The notes: generated from the sequence alone by a model not told the origin. A stretch of 48,494 nt of DNA from Clostridia bacterium (GCA_021205365.1 JAJPXP010000027.1:1-48494), one strand, 5' to 3'; shown: positions 16,273 to 25,146, numbered from the stretch's first letter. Numbers and translations: made by a program.

Positions 16273-17064
16273 ATGAGAAAACTGCACTTTACACACTGCA
16301 AAAAGCTCCAATTTGATACACCTATCGTTTCCCACAGTTTTTCCCTGCGGCTTGTACCGAGCACAGACAGCCGTCAGATTATTTGTGATCTGGAAAAAAA
16401 AGTGGAACCTGCCGAGCACTTAACAGATGTTACAGATGAATGGGGAACGACCATGTGTATTGGTGACTGCTACCAAGAGCATGATACTTTTTACTATTCT
16501 GTTTCCGGTATTGCATGGGTAAAGGATACTCCATATATCGAAGGCCCTCTGCATCCAATTTACCGCTATTCTTCAGAATTGACCCATCCAGGAAAATGCA
16601 TTGAAAAGATGTATGCGGACGCTGAAATTACCGCAGATGATCCTGCTGAACGTGCAGTCCAGTGGATGCACCTGATCCATGACCAAATGGTCTATGAAAA
16701 GGGGATCACCGATGTAAATACCACTGCAGAAGAAGCTGCTGCAGGCGGAAAAGGGGTTTGTCAGGACTTTACGCATGTAATGCTTTCTCTGTGCCGCAGG
16801 GACGGTATCCCAGCACGCTATGTCGTCGGCTATTTGTTCGGCGAAGGCGAAACCCATGCGTGGGTAGAAATTTTTGATAACCACCGCTGGTGCGGCTTGG
16901 ACCCTACAAACAACTGCCTGATTAACAGCGGCTATATCAGTTTGACCAATGGACGCGACTACAATGACTGCATTCTGGATAAGGGCTTTTTTCGAATACC
17001 GGGCTACGAAATCCGTGAGGTTTCCCAGAAGCAGCAGGTTCGTGTTGTTGTAGAAGACATGTAA
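16273..17064 (+). CDS. Transglutaminase-like protein with bacterial transglutaminase N-terminal domain
   Basis: Papain-fold transglutaminase/peptidase, 263 aa. An N-terminal beta domain (residues 1-90, starting K-L-H-F-T-H-C-K-K-L-Q-F) precedes the catalytic core with triad C163 (G-K-G-V-C-Q-D-F-T-H), H195 (E-T-H-A-W-V-E-I) and D210 (G-L-D-P-T-N-N). Proteins of this type usually act as peptidases or amide-bond transferases. No signal peptide is seen, so it probably works in the cytoplasm with the ATP-grasp ligase. The ATG at 16273 follows AGGGGAG; it starts 14 bp after the alpha-E gene. The ligase/alpha-E/transglutaminase trio is a known conserved neighbourhood of unknown product. Confidence 0.9.
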   Translation: MRKLHFTHCKKLQFDTPIVSHSFSLRLVPSTDSRQIICDLEKKVEPAEHLTDVTDEWGTTMCIGDCYQEHDTFYYSVSGIAWVKDTPYIEGPLHPIYRYSSELTHPGKCIEKMYADAEITADDPAERAVQWMHLIHDQMVYEKGITDVNTTAEEAAAGGKGVCQDFTHVMLSLCRRDGIPARYVVGYLFGEGETHAWVEIFDNHRWCGLDPTNNCLINSGYISLTNGRDYNDCILDKGFFRIPGYEIREVSQKQQVRVVVEDM

Positions 17065-17107
17065 TCCAAAAAGATTATAAAAGAAGTATGATTATGCTCC
17101 GCATTGA

Positions 17108-17130
17108 CCGATAAGCAGTATGCTTATCGG
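17108..17130 (+). repeat. Perfect 10-bp hairpin between the transglutaminase gene and the first M14 gene
   Basis: CCGATAAGCA-gta-TGCTTATCGG followed by TTATTG. The T-tract is weak, so this is more likely a partial terminator, RNA-stability hairpin or binding site than a full stop. Confidence 0.6.
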
Positions 17131-17157
17131 TTATTGTGGCGTTATGGAGGGATTTTT

Positions 17158-18108
17158 ATGATTCAAGAAGTTGTGTCTGTCGGCCTCGCGGTCGATGAAC
17201 GCTGGAAGATCATCAAAAATCGGATTGAGCCGGAAACCGGCATAGAATCCGATATGAAGCGTATTTGCATCGTAACGGGTACGCATGGCGATGAGTTGGA
17301 AGGACAATATGTCTGCTATGAGCTGGCTCGCCGCATCAACAAGCATAACGAACTGCTGCATGGCATTGTCGATATCTATCCGGCGCTCAATCCACTGGGT
17401 ATCGACTGTATCATGCGCTCTGTTCCAAAATTTGATCTGGATATGAACCGTATCTTTCCTGGTTCCAATATCAGTGCAACAACGGAGTATGTTGCAGCAC
17501 AGATCATGCAGGATATGAGTGGCGCTGATATGGCAATTGATATCCATGCATCGAACATTTTCCTCCGTGAGACACCGCAGGTGCGTGTCAATGAAAATAC
17601 CGCTGATACCTTAGTACCGTATGCAAAGCTGCTGAACACAGATTTTGTATGGGTACATTCGTCTGCAACTGTACTTGAAGCCACGCTTGCACACAGCCTG
17701 AACAGCACAGGTGTTCCGTGCCTGGTTGTTGAAATGGGTGTCGGCATGCGCATTACCAGGGAATACTGTATGCAGCTGGTAGATGGTATTTTCCGTGTTA
17801 TGTGTGAACTGGGTATCTGGACAGGGGAAGCCCCAGAGGTTCGTGAACCAATTGTTTCCCGTGACGGTCATGTTAGCTTTGTCAATGCAGAAGCATCCGG
17901 TATTTTTGTGCCATGCATTGAGCACTGGACGCATGTAGAAAAGGGACAGCATATCGGCGATATTGTTTATCCTGCTACAGGTGAAGTTCTGCATGAGTGC
18001 TGTTCCGAGGTAACGGGTGTAGTATTCACACTGCGTGAATATCCGGTCGTCTATTCTGGTTCTCTAATTGCACGTATTCTGGAAGACGAATGTGAGGAGG
18101 ATGTCTGA
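17158..18108 (+). CDS. Succinylglutamate desuccinylase/aspartoacylase family (M14-like) protein, intact zinc site
   Basis: Predicted zinc-dependent amidohydrolase of 316 aa. The zinc site is intact: H and E in G-T-H-G-D-E-L-E-G-Q (about residues 41-50) and the third ligand His in A-I-D-I-H-A-S. The R...D-L-D-M-N-R-I-F-P-G block typical of aspartoacylases is also present. The C-terminal 90 residues form the beta-rich barrel-sandwich domain of this family. Family members hydrolyse N-acyl amino acids or carboxypeptidase-type amide bonds. The ATG at 17158 is 6 bp after GGAGGG; 18 extra upstream codons overlap the hairpin and are rejected. It follows the transglutaminase gene after 93 bp and is coupled to the next paralogue. 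Confidence 0.87.
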   Translation: MIQEVVSVGLAVDERWKIIKNRIEPETGIESDMKRICIVTGTHGDELEGQYVCYELARRINKHNELLHGIVDIYPALNPLGIDCIMRSVPKFDLDMNRIFPGSNISATTEYVAAQIMQDMSGADMAIDIHASNIFLRETPQVRVNENTADTLVPYAKLLNTDFVWVHSSATVLEATLAHSLNSTGVPCLVVEMGVGMRITREYCMQLVDGIFRVMCELGIWTGEAPEVREPIVSRDGHVSFVNAEASGIFVPCIEHWTHVEKGQHIGDIVYPATGEVLHECCSEVTGVVFTLREYPVVYSGSLIARILEDECEEDV

Positions 18109-18109
18109 A

Positions 18110-19045
18110 ATGCTGAAAGAAACACTATTTGAACTGCCATCTCCTTATCGTGATACATTAAATATCACCGGATATCGTTTTGGACGTGGTGAAAAGTCTG
18201 TCTGCATTGTCGGCGCCATGCGCGGAAATGAGGTACAACAGCTGTATATCTGCTCTCAGCTGGTTCATACGCTGGAACGGTTTGAGAAAAAAGGTCTGCT
18301 GGTGAAGGGTAATGAAATTCTGGTTGTCCCATCCGTAAACCATTATTCTATGAATATTGGCAAGCGTTTCTGGGCAATGGATAACTCAGATATCAACCGT
18401 ATGTATCCGGGCTATGACCGCGGAGAAACCACGCAGCGTATTGCAGCCGGTATTTTTGAAAAAGTACAGGGCTATCACTACGGCATCCAGTTCGCTTCTT
18501 TCTATGTACCGGGTGACTTTATCCCCCACGTCCGGATGATGGATACCGGCTATCAGTCCACTTCCCTTGCCAACCTGTTCGGCCTTCCATATGCACTGAT
18601 CCGCAAACCGCGTCCTTATGACACCGGGACACTGAATTACAACTGGCAAATTTGGGATACCAACGCATTCTCAATATATACCAAGGAAACCGACCAAATC
18701 GATGAAGAATCCGCCCGTATGGCAATTGTCTCCGTCCTGCGTTTCCTCTCCCGTATGGGTATTATCAAATACAACTGTCACAGCGGCTACATCGCTTCTA
18801 TTATTCAGGAGGATGATCTCCGTTCTGTCCAGTCCACCACACCGGGTATTTTTGTACGGCTGAAGCATCCAGGTGATGAGGTTTCCTACGGTGATGAGCT
18901 TGCGCAGGTAATCCATCCGCTGGAAGGCCATGTTATTGACCATATTTATGCCCCATGCGATGGCATTATCTTTTTTTCCCACTCTGCCCCACTCATCAAT
19001 GAACAGACAACTGCATTCCGCATTATCCGCAGGCTGCACGGTTGA
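18110..19045 (+). CDS. Second succinylglutamate desuccinylase-like protein, zinc ligands lost
   Basis: Paralogue of the preceding gene, 311 aa, with the same two-domain plan. At the first zinc motif the family His is replaced: G-A-M-R-G-N-E-V in place of G-T-H-G-D-E-L. At the third-ligand position G-I-Q-F-A-S replaces A-I-D-I-H-A-S, so the second histidine is missing too. The D-I-N-R-M-Y-P-G block is kept. It may be a catalytically inactive partner or bind a different ligand. The ATG at 18110 follows GAGGAGG with 9-bp spacing; it starts 1 bp after the previous stop, suggesting a heteromeric complex. The assignment to the family is firm, inactivity is inference. Confidence 0.83.
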   Translation: MLKETLFELPSPYRDTLNITGYRFGRGEKSVCIVGAMRGNEVQQLYICSQLVHTLERFEKKGLLVKGNEILVVPSVNHYSMNIGKRFWAMDNSDINRMYPGYDRGETTQRIAAGIFEKVQGYHYGIQFASFYVPGDFIPHVRMMDTGYQSTSLANLFGLPYALIRKPRPYDTGTLNYNWQIWDTNAFSIYTKETDQIDEESARMAIVSVLRFLSRMGIIKYNCHSGYIASIIQEDDLRSVQSTTPGIFVRLKHPGDEVSYGDELAQVIHPLEGHVIDHIYAPCDGIIFFSHSAPLINEQTTAFRIIRRLHG

Positions 19046-19122
19046 TCCATGCTTTGACAGAGTCTGCCCAATATACTGTGTACTGTACCTGCATAAATGG
19101 TCCGAATTTCTACATATGTTGA

Positions 19123-19154
19123 CGCTGCATCCCAATCGGGATGCAGCGTTTTTT
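19123..19154 (+). terminator. Terminator of the ATP-grasp/M14 cluster
   Basis: Perfect 11-bp stem CGCTGCATCCC-aatc-GGGATGCAGCG followed by TTTTTTG, 77 bp after the last gene. Confidence 0.92.
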
Positions 19155-19169
19155 GTCATGCTGAAATGC

Positions 19170-19200
19170 AAAAAAATCCCGCAGGAAGATGCCTGCGGGA
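19170..19200 (-). terminator. Terminator of the ileS-lspA-rluD-HAD transcript
   Basis: TCCCGCAGG / CCTGCGGGA stem with a 6-nt loop; on the minus strand it is followed by seven T's. It is convergent with the terminator of the plus-strand cluster. Confidence 0.9.
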
Positions 19201-19211
19201 TCACCCATAAA

Positions 19212-20024
19212 CTAAAATTTATTGTCCAGATATTCGACAACGCCCTTGAGTGTATTATGGTTGTTATCGGGCACGATAACATCCGCTATCTCAAGCACTT
19301 CGCCACGTGCATTGCGTGGCGCGAAGCTGATACCAGCGCCGGTCAGCATCGGGATATCATTCTGACTGTCACCTACTGTACAGATCAACTCCGGCTTCAC
19401 GCCGAGGTATGCAGCTGCCTTGCGGACACCGTCACCTTTATGACCGCCTTTACAGGTCATTTCATAATATATCGGTGTAGAGAAAGTCAGATTGAATGCA
19501 TCCTTCATATAATCAACAAACTGCTTGACTTCTTCCATCTGCTCGTGCTCACCGGTGAAATTGATTTTTCCCCATTCACTCGTTGGTTCTGCAATATCAT
19601 CCAGCCCGCAAATAGTGTATGGAATATCCAGAGTGACAAAATGCTCTCTTGTAATCTCACACATGTTGCAGACATAGGATTTATCCAGCAGAAAAACTTC
19701 AATGCCGATATGTGGAAATCTCTTTATAACCTCACGTGCAAGTTCTTTTGCGCGGTCATCCAAGCCTTCCCGGTATACAACCGTTTCGGTGGTCTCATCG
19801 CAGATAATCGCGCCGTTCAGATATACCCCTGTGCTATTACAGGGCAAAATTTTTCGATATGCTGCTGTGCCTGGACGGGTACGCCCAGTCGCCAATGAAA
19901 AATACCCCCCGTTCTGTGTAAAATATTGCAGCGCTTCTATTGTTTCTGCGCCGATTTCTCTTTCATCATTCAGCAGTGTGCCATCCATATCGGATGCAAC
20001 GAAAATTCCATCAAATTTCCCCAT
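19212..20024 (-). CDS. HAD-superfamily hydrolase, Cof type
   Basis: Cytoplasmic phosphatase of the Cof/YidA type, 270 aa. Motif I D-M-D-G-T-L-L at about residues 12-18 (nucleophile D12, acid/base D14), a C2B cap domain between about 80 and 190, and motif IV V-G-D-S-Q-N-D-I-P-M-L near 215-225 are present. Members dephosphorylate sugar phosphates and nucleotides with broad specificity; the substrate here cannot be named. TGAGGA lies 6 bp before the ATG. The start overlaps the end of the pseudouridine synthase gene by 14 bp, so it is the last gene of the minus-strand run. Confidence 0.9.
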   Translation of the reverse strand: MGKFDGIFVASDMDGTLLNDEREIGAETIEALQYFTQNGGYFSLATGRTRPGTAAYRKILPCNSTGVYLNGAIICDETTETVVYREGLDDRAKELAREVIKRFPHIGIEVFLLDKSYVCNMCEITREHFVTLDIPYTICGLDDIAEPTSEWGKINFTGEHEQMEEVKQFVDYMKDAFNLTFSTPIYYEMTCKGGHKGDGVRKAAAYLGVKPELICTVGDSQNDIPMLTGAGISFAPRNARGEVLEIADVIVPDNNHNTLKGVVEYLDNKF

Positions 20025-20934
20025 ATTGATTCCTCAGTTTCTGTAATACGGTATCGAAATATTTCGGAAGCGGAGCCTGAAATGTCATACGTTCCCCGGT
20101 TACCGGATGAGTCAGCGAAAGTTCTCCCGCATGCAGGCACTGTCCTTCCAGCTTCCATTTGTCTTTGGATGGGCCATACAGCGGGTCACCAATGATCGGA
20201 TGCCCAATATGTGCCATGTGCACACGAATCTGGTGTGTCCGGCCTGTTTCCAGCAGAAAAGTTATGTAGCAGTAGCCCTGATAATGCTCCAATACTTCAT
20301 AATGCGTAATCGCTTCCCTGCCGCCAACAAGGACAGCCATTTTTTTCCGGTCAACTGGATGCCGGGCAATCGGCGCGTGGATTGTGCCTTTATCTTCCCT
20401 AGGGGCACCATAGACAACCGCAAAGTATCTTCTTCCTGCGGTATGTACTTTAATCTGCGCCGCAAGGGATTGATGTGCTTTGTCATTTTTTGCTACTACG
20501 AGTAAACCGCTGGTGTCCTTGTCAATCCGATGTACAATACCCGGACGGATTTCACCATTGATGCCGGACAGGCTGTCACCGCAATGATACATCAGTGCAT
20601 TCACCAGAGTACCACTCCAGTTTCCCGGTGCGGGATGGACTACCATGCCCTTTGGTTTGTTCACCACAACAATATCATTGTCCTCATACACAATATCCAG
20701 TGGAATATTTTCCGGTTCGATTGCAACTTCCTTTGCCTCCGGCAATTCCACCGTAATTTCATCTCCTACAGTGGCTTTGGCATTCTTTTTGACCGGAGAC
20801 CCAGAAATCGTGACACAACCGTCTTGTATAAGATGCTGAATCGCGGAGCGGGTCAAATCCGGCAGCTGCTCGCTGAGCAGTTTGTCAATCCGTTTCCCTG
20901 TATCACCATCTGTTACTTTGACCAGCCGCTTCAT
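20011..20934 (-). CDS. RluA-family 23S rRNA pseudouridine synthase (RluD-like)
   Basis: Pseudouridine synthase of 307 aa. An N-terminal S4 RNA-binding domain (residues 12-65, G-K-R-I-D-K-L-L) is followed by the catalytic domain with H-R-I-D-K-D-T-S-G at 135-143, where D138 is the catalytic aspartate. It overlaps lspA by 4 bp, the classical Firmicutes lspA-rluD arrangement. The RNA target (23S helix 69 for RluD itself) is inferred from this gene order and cannot be proved from sequence. Confidence 0.93.
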   Translation of the reverse strand: MKRLVKVTDGDTGKRIDKLLSEQLPDLTRSAIQHLIQDGCVTISGSPVKKNAKATVGDEITVELPEAKEVAIEPENIPLDIVYEDNDIVVVNKPKGMVVHPAPGNWSGTLVNALMYHCGDSLSGINGEIRPGIVHRIDKDTSGLLVVAKNDKAHQSLAAQIKVHTAGRRYFAVVYGAPREDKGTIHAPIARHPVDRKKMAVLVGGREAITHYEVLEHYQGYCYITFLLETGRTHQIRVHMAHIGHPIIGDPLYGPSKDKWKLEGQCLHAGELSLTHPVTGERMTFQAPLPKYFDTVLQKLRNQYGEI

Positions 20935-21404
20935 TTCTTCTCCGTTTCCTCTGTATCCTTATGAATGAACAGATAATACACGGCAAACAATGCCACGCCC
21001 ACACACACATAAATGTCTGCAATATTAAATACCGGGAATGTGATAAATATGACTTCGATCATATCGACCACGTAATGGTTGATAACACGATCAATCACAT
21101 TGCCAACTGCACCTGCAGAAATAATCAGCAGTGCGATCTTTCCCAGTGGAGCCTGAATCCGGTTGGTGCGAAGGACATAAGCAATGCCGCACAAAATAGC
21201 CAGAGCCAGAACCACAAACAGCCAGATCTGGTTTTCCAGAATACTAAATGCGGCACCGCGGTTTTCAACATAGGTTAGCTGCAAAACGCCCGGAATCAAC
21301 GGAATACTGCCTATAGAAGCCAACATCGTAACAGCCCAGTATTTCACTACTTGATCTATCAGCACCATAACAATCACAGCCAGGATAGCCATAACAATAG
21401 ACAT
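20931..21404 (-). CDS. lspA: Signal peptidase II (prolipoprotein signal peptidase)
   Basis: Membrane aspartyl protease cleaving lipoprotein signal peptides, 157 aa with four membrane helices. Conserved motifs include T-Y-V-E-N-R-G-A-A-F-S, G-N-V-I-D-R and the Y-V-V-D-M-I and F-N-I-A-D-I segments carrying the catalytic aspartate pair. AAAGGAGG lies directly upstream of the ATG and abuts the T-tract of the ileS terminator, leaving no room for a separate promoter. It overlaps the pseudouridine synthase gene by 4 bp. Confidence 0.95.
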   Translation of the reverse strand: MSIVMAILAVIVMVLIDQVVKYWAVTMLASIGSIPLIPGVLQLTYVENRGAAFSILENQIWLFVVLALAILCGIAYVLRTNRIQAPLGKIALLIISAGAVGNVIDRVINHYVVDMIEVIFITFPVFNIADIYVCVGVALFAVYYLFIHKDTEETEKK

Positions 21405-21420
21405 AGGAGAATCCTCCTTT

Positions 21421-21457
21421 CAAAAAAGTGAGGCAGAGGACGTATCCCCTGCCTCGG
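21421..21457 (-). terminator. Terminator/attenuator between ileS and lspA
   Basis: GAGGCAG...CTGCCTC stem extended by further pairs (one mismatch), 21430-21455. On the minus strand it is followed by ACTTTTTTG. The lspA ribosome binding site starts within a few bases of the T-tract, so lspA expression needs read-through. Confidence 0.8.
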
Positions 21458-21472
21458 AAAATTCAAATCGGA

Positions 21473-24259
21473 TTATCTGGTGAGCACAGAGGCGCAGCGT
21501 GCGCACAGGCACGGATGCTCTTCATGAGAACCAACCGTCGGATCATAAATCCAGCAGCGAGCACACTTCTCACCTTCCATATGGCTAACAGCAATCTTGA
21601 TGCCGCCCAGAGCTTCGTAGGCATCGCCTTCGCCTTCACCACTCTGTACTGCAACGGAGGATACAATAAACAGCTTAGCCAGATCCTGTCCGCAGCCAGT
21701 CAGGAAGTCCTTGCCGGCTTCGGATGCAGTGATAACAACCTTAGCTTCCAGCGGCTTGCCGATCAGCTTGGAGCCACGAGCCTGCTCCAGTGCCTTGTTG
21801 ACATCTTCACGAACAGAGATGATCTTATCCCACTTGATCGCAGCGGCCTCGTCAAATGCCAGTGCTGCATCATAGGACGGCATATCGTTAAACAGTACAT
21901 TGCGCTCATCATCCGCCTCGGTGTGCGGCATTGCATGCCAGATTTCATCTGCAGTGAAGCAGAGAATTGGGGCGAGCATACGAACCAGTGCATCCAGAAT
22001 GCGGTAAATTGCAGTCTGGGCAGACAGACGGCTCAAGCCATCATCACAGTACAGGCGATCCTTGATAACATCCAGATAGAAGTTGGACATATCAACGACA
22101 CAGAAATTGTGAACTGCATGGGTTACAACATGGAATTCATAGTTGTCATATGCAGCACGTACACGGCCAACGAGTTCATTACACTTCATCAGCGCCCACT
22201 TATCCAGTTCAAGCATCTGATCATACGGCACCATCTGGTCGAGCGTAAAGCCGTCCAAGTTACCCATGATATAACGTGCAGTATTGCGGATCTTCAGATA
22301 ATTCTGAGACAGCTGCTTGAACATCTTCTTAGAGATCTTCATATCTACACGGTAATCTGCAGAAGATACCCACAGACGCAGAATATCAGCGCCATATTCC
22401 TTGGTGATTTCCTGCGGGCTCATGCCGTTACCCTTGGACTTGGACATCTTCTGACGCTCTTCATCGACAATCATGCCATGGGTAATGACAGTCTTGTACG
22501 GTGCAGTACCCTTGGTAGCGATTGCAGTCAGCATAGAGGACTGGAACCAGCCACGATACTGGTCATTGCCTTCCAGATACAGGTCAGCCGGATAAGCCAG
22601 ATCATCGCGCTCATCCAGAACTGCTGCATGAGAGGAGCCGGAATCGAACCATACGTCCATGGTATCGGTTTCCTTGGTAAATTCGCCACAGCCGCACTCG
22701 CACCGAACATCATTCGGAAGTATTTCACTTGCATCCATATCAAACCATGCACTGGTTCCCTTCTCACGGAACAAATCAGCGACAGCAGAAATGGTCTTTT
22801 CATTTATGATCGGCTTATTGCACTTCTTGCAGAAGAAAATCGGAATCGGCACGCCCCAAGTACGCTGACGGGAAATACACCAGTCAGAACGCTCCTGAAT
22901 CATGGAGGTCATACGGTCTTCACCCCATGCCGGAATCCACCTGATGTCATGACACGCCTTAACAGCATCGTCCTTCATTGCATCAACAGAACAGAACCAC
23001 TGCTCGGTAGCACGGAAAATAATCGGGTTCTTGCAGCGCCAGCAATGCGGATAAGAATGTTCAATTGTTTCAACAGCCAGCAGTGCATTCTTTTCCGTCA
23101 GGTCATGCAGAATAACCGGGTTGGTATCCTCATAGTACATGCCAGCATACTTACCTGCATCCTCTGTTGCGACACCCTTGCTGTCCACCGGAACAATCAT
23201 CGGGATTTCCGGATACTTCTGGCAGACAATAAAGTCATCTGCACCGAAGCCAGGAGCAGTATGAACACAGCCAGTGCCTGCCTCAAGTGTAACATGCTCA
23301 CCGACAATGACCAGAGATTCCCGGTCAAGCAGCGGATGCTGGGTCGTAACATATTCCAGTTCAGAGCCCTGAATGGTACCAACGATTTCATAGGAGTCGA
23401 TACCTGCCGCTGCTGCCACAGAGGAAATCAGATCTGTAGCCAGAATGTAAATCTCACCATTCGGTACCTTGACAAAGGAATACTCAAAATACGGGTTGAG
23501 AGAGATCGCCAGGTTGCCCGGCAGGGTCCATGTGGTGGTTGTCCAAATAACGAAGTATACATTCTCAGTTGTACCCAGAACAGCGCTGATCTTGCCCTTA
23601 TCATCCTTTACGGCAAACTTAACATAAATGGACTCGCACTTTGCATCCTTATATTCAATTTCAGCCTCAGCCAAGGCAGTTTCATCATGTGGGCACCAGT
23701 AAACCGGCTTCAGGCCTTTATAGATATACCCCTTCTTTGCCATTTCACCAAAGACTTCGATCTGCTTTGCAACAAAGTCATTGGTTAATGTCAGATACGG
23801 ATTTTCCCAGTCACCAACAACACCCAGACGCTTAAACTGCTCGCGCTGCGTATTAACATGGTCAACTGCAAATTCCTTGCACTTGTCGCAGAAATCCTTA
23901 TTGCTGACCTTGTGGCGGTCCAGACCAAATGCAGCAATTGCCTGACGCTCGATCGGCAGGCCGTGGGTATCCCAGCCCGGGACATATGGTGCTTTAAAGC
24001 CTGCCATATTCTTATAGCGAACAATAAAGTCCTTCAAAATCTTGTTCAACGCGTGGCCGAGATGCAGATTACCATTTGCATACGGAGGGCCATCATGAAG
24101 AATATACAGAGGTTTACCCTCGTTTTTCTTCATCAATGTATCATAAATGTGATCCTCTTCCCATTTAGCCAGAAATTCCGGCTCGCGCTTTGGAAGTCCA
24201 GCGCGCATCGGAAAATCAGTCTTTGGAAGATTGATTGTCTTATTGTAGTCCTGCGGCAT
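21473..24259 (-). CDS. ileS: Isoleucyl-tRNA synthetase
   Basis: Class I synthetase charging tRNA-Ile, 928 aa. The HIGH motif appears as H-L-G-H at residues 66-69 and the KMSKS motif as K-M-S-K-S-K-G-N. The editing (CP1) domain lies between them, including the T-A-P-G-F-G-A-D-D motif. The C-terminal zinc finger has paired cysteines (C-A-R-C-W and C-L-C-A-R-C). Length and zinc finger fit the bacterial type. The ATG is preceded only by AAAGGA at a long 12-bp distance. It follows divIVA after 133 bp, in the order divIVA-ileS-lspA common in Firmicutes. Confidence 0.97.
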   Translation of the reverse strand: MPQDYNKTINLPKTDFPMRAGLPKREPEFLAKWEEDHIYDTLMKKNEGKPLYILHDGPPYANGNLHLGHALNKILKDFIVRYKNMAGFKAPYVPGWDTHGLPIERQAIAAFGLDRHKVSNKDFCDKCKEFAVDHVNTQREQFKRLGVVGDWENPYLTLTNDFVAKQIEVFGEMAKKGYIYKGLKPVYWCPHDETALAEAEIEYKDAKCESIYVKFAVKDDKGKISAVLGTTENVYFVIWTTTTWTLPGNLAISLNPYFEYSFVKVPNGEIYILATDLISSVAAAAGIDSYEIVGTIQGSELEYVTTQHPLLDRESLVIVGEHVTLEAGTGCVHTAPGFGADDFIVCQKYPEIPMIVPVDSKGVATEDAGKYAGMYYEDTNPVILHDLTEKNALLAVETIEHSYPHCWRCKNPIIFRATEQWFCSVDAMKDDAVKACHDIRWIPAWGEDRMTSMIQERSDWCISRQRTWGVPIPIFFCKKCNKPIINEKTISAVADLFREKGTSAWFDMDASEILPNDVRCECGCGEFTKETDTMDVWFDSGSSHAAVLDERDDLAYPADLYLEGNDQYRGWFQSSMLTAIATKGTAPYKTVITHGMIVDEERQKMSKSKGNGMSPQEITKEYGADILRLWVSSADYRVDMKISKKMFKQLSQNYLKIRNTARYIMGNLDGFTLDQMVPYDQMLELDKWALMKCNELVGRVRAAYDNYEFHVVTHAVHNFCVVDMSNFYLDVIKDRLYCDDGLSRLSAQTAIYRILDALVRMLAPILCFTADEIWHAMPHTEADDERNVLFNDMPSYDAALAFDEAAAIKWDKIISVREDVNKALEQARGSKLIGKPLEAKVVITASEAGKDFLTGCGQDLAKLFIVSSVAVQSGEGEGDAYEALGGIKIAVSHMEGEKCARCWIYDPTVGSHEEHPCLCARCASVLTR

Positions 24260-24392
24260 GTAACCGTACCATCCTTTCTAACTTCGGCGCAGTGCCTCTT
24301 TCTCTAACAGCGCCGACCCGCCAATGGGCGGATATATATCGCAAACAGTATATTATACTGTTTATCGTCAAATTAAAATATTATTATGTATA
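24260..24392 (-). promoter_or_regulatory. ileS leader with palindrome and hairpins
   Basis: Contains the palindrome AAACAGTAT-att-ATACTGTTT (24343-24363), a CCGCC-catt-GGCGG hairpin (about 24318-24331) and a GGCGC...GCGCC stem just upstream of ileS. It is too short for a standard T-box riboswitch, and no clear promoter could be fixed. Confidence 0.35.
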
Positions 24393-25097
24393 TCAATTGG
24401 AGCCGCTTACTTCAACAGTAAACGCAGTCTCTTCCATCCCGTTTTTATGGGATGCATGTTTTGCATCCGCAAAAATTTTCAGGATGTCATCCGGAATCTC
24501 TGTGCCGGGCGTTTCTTTTCGAGCTGGAATTTCCAGCTCTGCGGGACCCTCGACATGGCTTTCCAACGTTTCGCTGTGTACAGTCTGGCTGGAAATCGAT
24601 GTAAATTCCAGGCCTTCCTGCTCGGGAATCGAAGCAATACGTTCGCTTTGTTCCCGAAATGCACGTGTCATCTTTTCAATGAATACAGCACACTCCCGCT
24701 GTGCCAGGCGCATACGCGCCTGTTCCTGCGAAGCCTGAATCTGATACTGCCGGATGATCGCTTCACACTGGCTGGTGGTGTCTGCTTTCAGCTGTTCAGC
24801 CTGCTGCTGTGCCTGCTTTCTTGTTTCCTCGGCTTCTTCATTGGCTTTTTTTGTTGTCTGCTCCGCCATATTCTGTGCAGTCATCAAAGCCTGGCGAATA
24901 CCGCTTTCAATCCTGCGATACTCTTCGATTTTATCTACCAGAACCTTCAGCTTAGCACGCAGTTCCGCATTTTCTTTTTCCAGAGCCTCCATGTCATCGG
25001 CGGCAGCATCCAATATTGTATCAACGCTTTTTGCGTCATAGCCGCCAAAAACAGCCTTTTCAGGAGTAAACTCCCGGATTTCCTTTGAACCTAACAT
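24393..25097 (-). CDS. divIVA: DivIVA domain-containing protein
   Basis: Membrane-curvature-sensing coiled-coil protein involved in division or polar organisation, 234 aa. The N-terminal DivIVA signature is seen as I-R-E-F-T-P-E-K-A-V-F-G-G-Y-D-A-K-S-V-D (residues 5-25). A long coiled coil rich in Glu, Lys, Gln and Ala runs to about 150. The C-terminal 80 residues are low complexity and acidic. AGGAGG precedes the ATG at 25097. It belongs to the sepF-yggT-divIVA division cluster. The terminal segment differs between species, so its binding partners cannot be predicted. Confidence 0.9.
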   Translation of the reverse strand: MLGSKEIREFTPEKAVFGGYDAKSVDTILDAAADDMEALEKENAELRAKLKVLVDKIEEYRRIESGIRQALMTAQNMAEQTTKKANEEAEETRKQAQQQAEQLKADTTSQCEAIIRQYQIQASQEQARMRLAQRECAVFIEKMTRAFREQSERIASIPEQEGLEFTSISSQTVHSETLESHVEGPAELEIPARKETPGTEIPDDILKIFADAKHASHKNGMEETAFTVEVSGSN

Positions 25098-25146
25098 GTT
25101 GACCTCCTGAAATCCGCGCATCGCTGGCGGAAGATAACTGGAAAAT

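Noticed and set aside
21428-23788. Very long plus-strand open frame opposite ileS
   Set aside because: Antisense shadow of ileS; composition is unlike a real protein (low-complexity His/Cys/Ile-rich) and there is no ribosome binding site.
24260-24300. T-box-like AGGATGGTACGG upstream of ileS
   Set aside because: Ten of 14 bases resemble the T-box sequence and TGGT would fit tRNA-Ile, but the leader is only about 130 bp, overlaps the ribosome binding site region, and shows no specifier stem or antiterminator/terminator pair.
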